Position numbers and translations under genes: made by a program. DNA of 5,658 nucleotides from the NCBI GenBank assembly GCA_902766805.1, contig CACXFF010000143.1:1-5658 (forward strand), given 5' to 3'. The notes beneath the pieces are model-generated. The model was given only the letters and a program-made list of their open reading frames with translations, ran no database searches and was not told where the DNA came from. This document shows, in pieces, positions 1 to 3,876 of this stretch; position 1 is the first letter of the stretch; each line of letters opens with the position of its first letter. The stretch comes from an uncultured Coriobacteriaceae bacterium (lineage in GTDB: Bacteria > Actinomycetota > Coriobacteriia > Coriobacteriales > Atopobiaceae).

Positions 1-159
1 AACCCTCACCATGTCAAGGTTCGCCCAGCCAGGGTTCGACACGATGCGGATGTTGAAGAGCTTGGCCAACGACGCCAAGACCACAGGAGCCTTCTCTTCC
101 TCGCCTTCGCCCACAAAATAGCCTTTGGAGAACAGGAAGTCATAGAACAGATCCCGCAT
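1..159 (-). CDS. N-terminal fragment of an unrecognised protein
   Basis: The first 53 codons of a minus-strand gene that runs off the left edge. The visible protein begins MRDLFYDFLFSKGYFVGEGE and continues with EEKAPVVLASLAKLFNIRIV, ending near NLDMVRV. The ATG at 159-157 is preceded by AAGGA (172-168) at 8-nt spacing, so the start is well supported. The fragment looks soluble and mixed alpha/beta, with no signal peptide or membrane segment in the visible part. Codon use is like that of the larger genes. I do not recognise the family and assign no function. It lies 320 bp downstream of the Gly-Gly leader peptide gene on the same strand and probably belongs to a separate transcript. Confidence 0.75.
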   Translation of the reverse strand, partial: MRDLFYDFLFSKGYFVGEGEEEKAPVVLASLAKLFNIRIVSNPGWANLDMVRV

Positions 160-167
160 GGCGCCCG

Positions 168-172
168 TCCTT
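168..172 (-). promoter_or_regulatory. Shine-Dalgarno site of the left-edge gene
   Basis: AAGGA read on the minus strand, 8 nt before the ATG at 159-157. It fixes the start of the truncated gene at the left edge. Confidence 0.65.
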
Positions 173-180
173 AATCGCGA

Positions 181-207
181 GCGGCGGCCCGGAACCCGAG
201 CCGCCGC
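181..207. repeat. GC inverted repeat in the leader region of the left-edge gene
   Basis: GCGGCGGC (181-188) is the exact reverse complement of GCCGCCGC (200-207), giving an 8-bp stem with an 11-nt loop. It lies 21 nt upstream of the ATG of the left-edge gene, just before its Shine-Dalgarno site. No T-run follows on either strand. It could be a 5'-UTR structure or the stem of a weak terminator for the upstream genes; the sequence does not decide. Confidence 0.4.
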
Positions 208-452
208 CGTAGCCTCAAAGCGCGGGTGGAAACGCCGGACTGGCATCTGGAAGTGACGAAATAAGCCCGACTAGCTACCCGCTTGGCCAACATAACACGA
301 TGCGCGCGATGGAAGAGGGGTTATTCGGGGAAGGGAAGGACTGGACAGGCCTGCGTCATACACAAGCGTTGCCGTGGGCCAGTCGACTTGGCGCAATGAA
401 GCTCGTCTCGCCGCCGCCGAGCCAGGAGGCAGGCAGCCGCAAACGCAATAGT

Positions 453-475
453 GCAAAGCGATGCTCGCTTGGTGC
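453..475 (-). terminator. Weak hairpin just after the leader peptide gene
   Basis: AAGCGA (456-461) pairs with TCGCTT (465-470) around a 3-nt loop, and GCA (453-455) pairs with TGC (473-475) across a 2-nt bulge. Its right edge is 4 nt past the leader peptide stop (TAA at 482-480). The sequence after it on the minus strand is only mildly T-rich (ACTATTGCGTTT), so it is at best a weak intrinsic terminator. Confidence 0.25.
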
Positions 476-479
476 CTCA

Positions 480-659
480 TTAGTCCACATCAGGATTATC
501 GAACAAAGGTATGCCACCGGCAACCCTCTCTAGGGCCTCATCAGTCAGTTCCCTCCCAGCATCTTCGAGCGCCTTGTCGCTTTTGCCCTCGAGCTCGGCC
601 TCGTCGACCTTTAGCTGCTGCTTCTCTTCCAGCTTCATCGCGCCACAGACCTTTCTCAC
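480..659 (-). CDS. Small peptide with a Gly-Gly-type (bacteriocin/RiPP-like) leader
   Basis: The encoded C-terminus reads ELTDEALERVAGG followed by IPLFDNPDVD and a stop. The pattern E-L-[ST]-D-E-x-L-E-x-V-A-G-G is the hallmark of double-glycine leaders of bacteriocins, peptide pheromones and Nif11-type RiPP precursors, which are cut after GG by C39-peptidase ABC exporters (family knowledge). The GG codons are at 518-513, so the predicted core is only 10 residues, with no Cys, Ser, Thr or Lys. The preceding part is charged and helical, as leaders are. The start is uncertain. GTG at 659-657 has GGAG at 6-nt spacing and gives 59 aa. ATG at 638-636 gives a typical leader start, MKLEEKQQL (52 aa), behind AAAGG at 11 nt. 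ATG at 707-705 gives 75 aa but adds three Cys and has a poorly spaced site. No exporter or modifying enzyme is visible nearby. It may be a signalling peptide, an unmodified bacteriocin or a degraded precursor. Confidence 0.6.
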   Translation of the reverse strand: MRKVCGAMKLEEKQQLKVDEAELEGKSDKALEDAGRELTDEALERVAGGIPLFDNPDVD

Positions 660-665
660 TGACTT

Positions 666-669
666 CTCC
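666..669 (-). promoter_or_regulatory. Candidate Shine-Dalgarno site for the leader peptide gene
   Basis: GGAG on the minus strand, 6 nt before the GTG at 659-657. It is the best-spaced site among the possible starts of the leader peptide gene and is the reason for preferring that start, though ATG at 638 stays possible. Confidence 0.4.
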
Positions 670-737
670 GACGCGAGGACCATTCCGCGCACGCATGTCC
701 CACACATTGTCCTACGTACAAGAGGCGCTGGCGTCTC

Positions 738-762
738 ATGCCGAGCGCGTCGCTCGGGGCAT
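738..762. terminator. Strong hairpin between esterase and leader peptide genes
   Basis: CCGAGCG (741-747) and CGCTCGG (751-757) form a perfect 7-bp GC stem around a 3-nt loop. ATG (738-740) and CAT (760-762) extend it by 3 bp across a 2-nt bulge. It starts about 35 nt after the esterase stop. The short T-run (TTTT, 762-765) follows on the plus strand, where no gene ends. On the minus strand there is no T-run, so it may be a transcript-end stabiliser, an attenuator ahead of the peptide gene, or an inefficient terminator. Confidence 0.4.
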
Positions 763-797
763 TTTGTCGCAACGCACCGCGTCCTGCAGTCGCTCCC

Positions 798-2081
798 CTA
801 CTCGATGACGTACTTGCAGGGCTGCTCGCCGTACTGTTGCCAATTCACGCTGCCCGTGCTCGCGAAGCGCCCCCAGATCTTGCGCATGCTCAGCCCCGTC
901 GGGTCGTCCCTCATGCCAAAGAGGACGGGGAGCTCGTCGACGTGCCCCAGGCTCTCGCCGTGGCGGTACTCGTATTTCCACACGGGCCCCACGCGGTCAC
1001 GCAGCATCGCCCGCATCGGGTCGACGAACACGCTCTTCGTGATGGCCGCGCTCGCCCGTTCGCGCACGCCGCTGACGCCGCTTGGGACGTCCGCGTGGAT
1101 GTACCTCGGGACGAGCGGAAGCAGGAAGAACGGCAGCTGTTTGACGAAGGTGTCGCCCTCGCGCAGGTTGTTGCCGATGAGCATGGGCAGCGGGCTCTTG
1201 CGCACGCCCTCCACGGGCGCGACGGGCAGGAACTCTCCGTCGACGATGGGCGAGAACGCGCAGCGGATCTCGCCCTGGAGCAGGATGTTGCCCTCGAAGG
1301 CATTGCCCGCCCGCTCGATGTCCTCCTCCGACTTGGCGAGGATGTCGTCGGCCCGGCTCACGCCCAGAAGGTCCAGGAACAGCTCGGCATTGGCCCGTCC
1401 CTCGAGCGGGGTGAAGAAGTGCTCGATGGGGGCAGACTGGATGATGCAGCGCTGGAACAGGCCCTGCGCGGCAGGCATGCAGAGCATGGCCAGGATGCTC
1501 GCGGCGCCCGCCGACTCCCCGAAGGCCGTGACCTGCTCGGGGTCCCCGCCAAAAGCCGCGATGTTGTCGCGGACGAACTCGAACGCCATGACCTGGTCGT
1601 GCAGCCCGCAGTTGCGGTCGAACCGGTCGGACAGCGCGTGCAGGTCGAGGAAGCCAAAGACGTTCAGGCGGTAGTTGAAGGTGACGACGATCGCCTGGGC
1701 GTCGACGGCGAACTGGCTCAGGTCATACATCAGGGTGCCGTCGTCCTGCAGGCCCGTGCCGCCCGAGCTGAAGGCGCCGCCGTGGACCCACACCATGACG
1801 GGCGCGGGCTCGGGGATGCCGTCGGGCACGTAGACGTTCAGGTAGAGGCAGTCTTGGCTCGTGTAGCGCGCGGTGAACGGGTCCTGCGCGGGCGACTGCG
1901 GGGGGTTGGCCTTGCCTTGCACGGCCTGGTAGACGCCTTCCCAAGGCTCCGGACGGACGGGACGGCGGAAGGCGAGCTCGCCCACGGGAGGCTGCGCGAA
2001 GGGGATGCCCAAGTATGCCGTGCAGCCGCCGCGGCGTATGCCCGTCACCTTGCCATAGGCCGTGTCACAAACGCGTTCCAA
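798..2081 (-). CDS. Type-B carboxylesterase (alpha/beta hydrolase)
   Basis: A 427-aa serine esterase of the carboxylesterase type-B family, which hydrolyses carboxylic esters by an acyl-enzyme mechanism. The N-terminal YLGIPFAQPPVGELAFRRP (23-41) and SQDCLYLNVYVP (75-86) are family signatures. The oxyanion-hole HGG is at 100-102, and the nucleophile is Ser190 in GESAGA. The likely acid is Glu308 in GNNLREGD and the base is His380 in GHVDELPVLFG, so the triad looks intact. The C-terminal WGRFASTG element (403-410) is present, and the protein ends soon after it, slightly shorter than many family members. No signal peptide or membrane anchor is visible, so it is probably cytoplasmic. The start is TTG at 2081-2079, chosen because AGAGGGGG (2096-2089) lies 7 nt upstream. 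The substrate cannot be read from the sequence. It stands 141 bp after the repeat protein gene and upstream of the leader peptide gene. Confidence 0.93.
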   Translation of the reverse strand: MERVCDTAYGKVTGIRRGGCTAYLGIPFAQPPVGELAFRRPVRPEPWEGVYQAVQGKANPPQSPAQDPFTARYTSQDCLYLNVYVPDGIPEPAPVMVWVHGGAFSSGGTGLQDDGTLMYDLSQFAVDAQAIVVTFNYRLNVFGFLDLHALSDRFDRNCGLHDQVMAFEFVRDNIAAFGGDPEQVTAFGESAGAASILAMLCMPAAQGLFQRCIIQSAPIEHFFTPLEGRANAELFLDLLGVSRADDILAKSEEDIERAGNAFEGNILLQGEIRCAFSPIVDGEFLPVAPVEGVRKSPLPMLIGNNLREGDTFVKQLPFFLLPLVPRYIHADVPSGVSGVRERASAAITKSVFVDPMRAMLRDRVGPVWKYEYRHGESLGHVDELPVLFGMRDDPTGLSMRKIWGRFASTGSVNWQQYGEQPCKYVIE

Positions 2082-2088
2082 ACGAAGT

Positions 2089-2096
2089 CCCCCTCT
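2089..2096 (-). promoter_or_regulatory. Shine-Dalgarno site fixing the TTG start of the esterase
   Basis: AGAGGGGG on the minus strand, 7 nt before TTG at 2081-2079. The spacing and sequence match the site before the EAL gene (AGAGAGGGG, 7 nt), which supports a real TTG start over later codons that would remove the conserved N-terminal strand. Confidence 0.65.
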
Positions 2097-2222
2097 TCAC
2101 TCCAGACCAGCGTCCACCACCCGACTGGCAACCAGAACGGCACGCCCGCCGCCCGACGCGTAGGCGCGCTGTCCGTGCCGCAGCGACCAGCACTCCTGCG
2201 CAGCCACCTACTCGCAGATGTC

Positions 2223-2747
2223 CTAGTCGGGCTCCACTTCAGAGGTGACCTCTAACTCCTGGCCGAGGTCCTCGTCAAGCGTGACCTCGATCTCATCCTC
2301 GAGCTCCTCGTCCAAGGCGACCTCGATCTCCTCCTCGAGCTCTTCTTCCTCGGCGATGACCTCGCTCAGGGATTGGTCCTTCAGCAGCTCCAGGCAGGAC
2401 TCGTAGAGCTGCTGGTCGGTCTTCATGCTCTGCTCGAGGGCCTGGCTCATGGCCGCGATGAGCGCCTCGTGTATCTCGAGGAAGCTCAGGCGCATCTGGA
2501 TGGTCTGCTTGTGGGCGATGGGGAGCGTGGACTGCGCCAGCTCGAAGAACTGCTTGTCCGCGTCCAGCCATGCCTTGATGGACTGGTTCATGGCCTTGAT
2601 CGCGGCCTGCCGGACGTGGAGCGCGTTCAGGCGCGCCTGGTTCATCTGCGTGTGGACCGCGGGAAGCAGGAAGCGCGCCACCTCTGACACCATGTCTGGC
2701 ATCTCGTCTGGCTTTGGAGGCATCCAGTTCTGCATAGACATCATCAT
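2223..2747 (-). CDS. Helical-repeat protein with acidic repeat tail, phasin-like
   Basis: A 174-aa protein of no family I recognise. After a short N-terminus rich in Met and Pro (1-27) come two tandem 47-residue repeats, 28-74 and 75-121. Aligned at offset 47 they share L-P-x-x-H-x-Q-x-x-Q-x-R-L-x-x-L, then I-x-A-M-x-Q and D-x-Q-x-x-E (about 15 identical positions). Both halves are predicted amphipathic helices without Cys-rich or membrane segments. Residues 133-174 are a very acidic tail containing three 12-residue repeats (136-147, 148-159, 160-171; E-L-E-x-E-I-E-V-x-L-D-E type). The general make-up resembles granule-coat phasins or another scaffold or coiled-coil protein; this is inference from composition, not homology. 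The gene opens with three ATG codons in a row (2747-2739), and GGGG (2754-2751) is best spaced for the second or third. The EAL gene ends 82 bp upstream and the esterase starts 141 bp downstream. Confidence 0.85.
   Translation of the reverse strand: MMMSMQNWMPPKPDEMPDMVSEVARFLLPAVHTQMNQARLNALHVRQAAIKAMNQSIKAWLDADKQFFELAQSTLPIAHKQTIQMRLSFLEIHEALIAAMSQALEQSMKTDQQLYESCLELLKDQSLSEVIAEEEELEEEIEVALDEELEDEIEVTLDEDLGQELEVTSEVEPD
2235..2342 (-). repeat. Three tandem 36-bp coding repeats (acidic tail)
   Basis: Three in-frame 36-bp units encode 12-residue acidic repeats at the end of the helical-repeat protein. GACCTCGATCTC recurs on the plus strand at 2283 and 2319, and GACCTCTAACTC stands at the same phase at 2247. 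The two upstream units are nearly identical in DNA and the third has diverged, which suggests growth by tandem duplication. Confidence 0.75.
2385..2666 (-). repeat. Two diverged 141-bp coding repeats (47 residues each)
   Basis: Codons for residues 28-74 (2666-2526) and 75-121 (2525-2385) encode two consecutive copies of one helical module, recognised at the protein level by shared L-P-H-Q, Q-x-R-L, I-x-A-M-x-Q and D-x-Q-x-x-E positions. The DNA has diverged, so this is an old duplication. Confidence 0.7.
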
Positions 2748-2779
2748 CTACCCCGTACTCTCTACTCTCCTACGTACTA

Positions 2780-2792
2780 GACCGACACGGTC
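2780..2792. promoter_or_regulatory. Short perfect dyad upstream of the helical-repeat gene
   Basis: GACCG-ACA-CGGTC is a perfect 5-bp inverted repeat with a 3-nt centre, 33 bp before the ATG cluster. On the minus strand it overlaps TTGACC (2795-2790), which resembles a -35 box, but the matching -10 (TAGGAG after 16 nt) is poor. It could be an operator over a promoter or a small hairpin; the support is weak. Confidence 0.3.
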
Positions 2793-2829
2793 AATGATAG
2801 CCTCATGCGCGCTCGCACGCCCGCCGCGG

Positions 2830-3618
2830 CTACTGCCCGGCGCGGCTCGTGCAGAGCTCCACGTAATTCTCCAGGCTCATGGGACGCGCGAGGTGATAGC
2901 CCTGGGCGAAGAGGAAGCCCTCGTGCCTGAGCATCTTCAGCTCGTCGGCCGTCTCCACGCCCTCGGCGATCAGGGCGACGCCCAGCTCGTCGGCCGCGCT
3001 CGCGAGCGCACGCACATCCTCGATGGGGCTGTCGCGCCAGAGCCCTGCGGACACCTTGATGGTCACAATCCCCATGCGCATGAGCGGGGCGAGCGCCTCG
3101 GGGCCCGCGCAGTAATTGTCCACGATCACGCTGTAGCCGGCGTTGATCAGGGAGGGTATGAGCGTCTGGGCCAAGCGCTCGTCTTGGGCGATGAGGTCTT
3201 GGCTGAACTCGATGCTCACGAACACGGGATCCACGCCGCGCCAGTCGGTCGTCGCCGTGAGCCTTTCGGCGAAATGCTCGTCTGAGACGTGCTGGCTCGA
3301 AATGTTGAAAGCGACCGGCGGCACCACGAGCGTCTTGAGCTGCTCGCCCAGGAACTCGCACATGGCGTCGATGATGTACCAGTCCAAACCACAGACGGTG
3401 TGCGTGCGCTCGAGCGTGGGGATGAAGGCGGACGCCGGGACGAGCGTGCCGTCCTCGGGAAGCGTCCAGCGCGCAAGCACCTCGCCCACCATGGGACGCA
3501 TCGCCACCAGGTCGAAACAGGGCTGCACGTACGGCTCGAACTCGTTCTCCTCTATCGCGCGAGACACGTCTTCGATGATGAGCAGGTCGTCTTCGAACTG
3601 GATCTGGTTGGCATCCAT
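2830..3618 (-). CDS. Stand-alone degenerate EAL-domain protein
   Basis: A 262-aa single-domain protein of the EAL family, whose active members hydrolyse cyclic di-GMP. The domain fills the whole chain: EFEPYVQPCFDL (26-37), GEVLARW (45-51, the EAL signature as EVL), FNISS (104-108), SIEFSQ (135-140), VDNYCAG (166-172), IKVS (187-190), AEGVET (218-223) and AQGY (238-241). Glu46, Asn105, Glu137, Asp167, Lys188, Glu219 and Gln239 are kept. The canonical DDFGTG loop reads DNYCAG, KID reads KVS and E-x-T-E reads E-F-S-Q, so metal binding and catalysis are doubtful. It may bind c-di-GMP without cutting it or act through protein contacts. No GGDEF, PAS, membrane or DNA-binding domain is attached. 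ATG at 3618 is chosen because AGAGAGGGG lies 7 nt upstream; a GTG at 3660 would add 14 unsupported residues. A possible extended -10 promoter lies about 60 bp upstream. Confidence 0.9.
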   Translation of the reverse strand: MDANQIQFEDDLLIIEDVSRAIEENEFEPYVQPCFDLVAMRPMVGEVLARWTLPEDGTLVPASAFIPTLERTHTVCGLDWYIIDAMCEFLGEQLKTLVVPPVAFNISSQHVSDEHFAERLTATTDWRGVDPVFVSIEFSQDLIAQDERLAQTLIPSLINAGYSVIVDNYCAGPEALAPLMRMGIVTIKVSAGLWRDSPIEDVRALASAADELGVALIAEGVETADELKMLRHEGFLFAQGYHLARPMSLENYVELCTSRAGQ

Positions 3619-3625
3619 GTCTGAG

Positions 3626-3634
3626 CCCCTCTCT
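3626..3634 (-). promoter_or_regulatory. Shine-Dalgarno site fixing the EAL protein start
   Basis: AGAGAGGGG on the minus strand, 7 nt before ATG at 3618-3616. It favours this ATG over the upstream GTG at 3660. Confidence 0.7.
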
Positions 3635-3674
3635 AGCGCGTCGCCCCTTGCCGGCCACACAGTATCTTGTTAAG

Positions 3675-3683
3675 CCTATACCA
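3675..3683 (-). promoter_or_regulatory. Possible extended -10 promoter for the EAL gene
   Basis: The minus strand reads TGGTATAGG (3683-3675), a TGn extension plus a TATAGG hexamer, in an unusually A/T-rich patch of this GC-rich gap. No -35 is recognisable at 16-18 nt upstream. Transcription from here would give a 5' leader of roughly 50 nt. Confidence 0.3.
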
Positions 3684-3774
3684 GACGCGCGGCTCCTTCC
3701 GCCCATAGGCGCCAACGCGTCGGTGACGAACAGCTGGCGCGGAGCAGACGGCCCCTCGCTCGCGAAGTGACCAA

Positions 3775-3841
3775 TACAGGTCGGGGGTGGCGAACGTGCG
3801 CTTGCCACACGTCCGCCACCCCCTGCACGTTACAGGTCGGG
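3775..3841. repeat. 11-bp direct repeat flanking a strong hairpin
   Basis: TACAGGTCGGG occurs at 3775-3785 and again at 3831-3841, 56 bp apart, bracketing the inverted repeat at 3783-3823. AACGTGC (3793-3799) and GCACGTT (3825-3831) also form a 7-bp inverted pair that would compete with the main stem. The arrangement could be a regulatory region, or the remnant of a small duplication or mobile sequence. Confidence 0.5.
3783..3823. terminator. Long inverted repeat after the ligase gene
   Basis: GGGGGTGGCG (3783-3792) is the exact reverse complement of CGCCACCCCC (3814-3823). Inside it ACGTG (3794-3798) pairs with CACGT (3808-3812), leaving a 9-nt loop and one mismatch, so the stem is about 16 positions long. 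It lies 54-94 nt past the ligase stop. No T-run follows on either strand, so it is either a terminator of the T-poor type common in GC-rich genomes, an mRNA-end stabiliser, or a protein-binding dyad. Confidence 0.5.
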
Positions 3842-3848
3842 CGTCTGC

Positions 3849-3864
3849 CGTAGGTCGGCCTACG
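3849..3864. terminator. Small hairpin directly after the ligase stop
   Basis: CGTAGG (3849-3854) pairs with CCTACG (3859-3864) around a TCGG loop, 12 nt past the TAA of the ligase gene. There is no T-run. It may add to the larger stem at 3783-3823 as part of the transcript end. Confidence 0.3.
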
Positions 3865-3876
3865 CCCATCGACCCG

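Larger units (their letters stand above)
160..479. other. Gene-free stretch between leader peptide gene and left-edge gene
   Basis: I see no supportable gene in these 320 bp on either strand. The open frames here have poor codon bias for this genome and no ribosome binding sites. The stretch holds an 8-bp GC inverted repeat (181-188 with 200-207) and an imperfect hairpin right after the leader peptide stop (453-475). A promoter for the left-edge gene should lie here on the minus strand, but I could not find a convincing -35/-10 pair. Confidence 0.6.

Noticed and set aside
271..480. A 69-aa minus-strand frame whose ATG overlaps the stop of the leader peptide gene (TAATG), with a CVCGC cluster.
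   Set aside because: The overlap suggested translational coupling, but there is no Shine-Dalgarno site, the codon use is unlike the neighbouring genes, and the sequence is low-complexity and Arg/Ala/Ser-rich. Most likely chance.
2138..2180. CGGCACG / CGTGCCG inverted pair between the helical-repeat and esterase genes.
   Set aside because: A 7-bp stem with a 29-nt loop in GC-rich sequence is easily expected by chance, with no T-run or further support.
511..2255. Long plus-strand open frames opposite the esterase (387 and 505 codons).
   Set aside because: They are antisense shadows produced by high third-position GC. Their products are Arg/Ser- or Ala/His/Val-rich without domains, while the minus-strand frame shows a complete esterase.
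2777..3808. A 343-codon minus-strand frame overlapping the EAL gene.
   Set aside because: It is a +1 shadow, very Arg/Ala-rich, with no motif; the EAL frame carries the family signatures.
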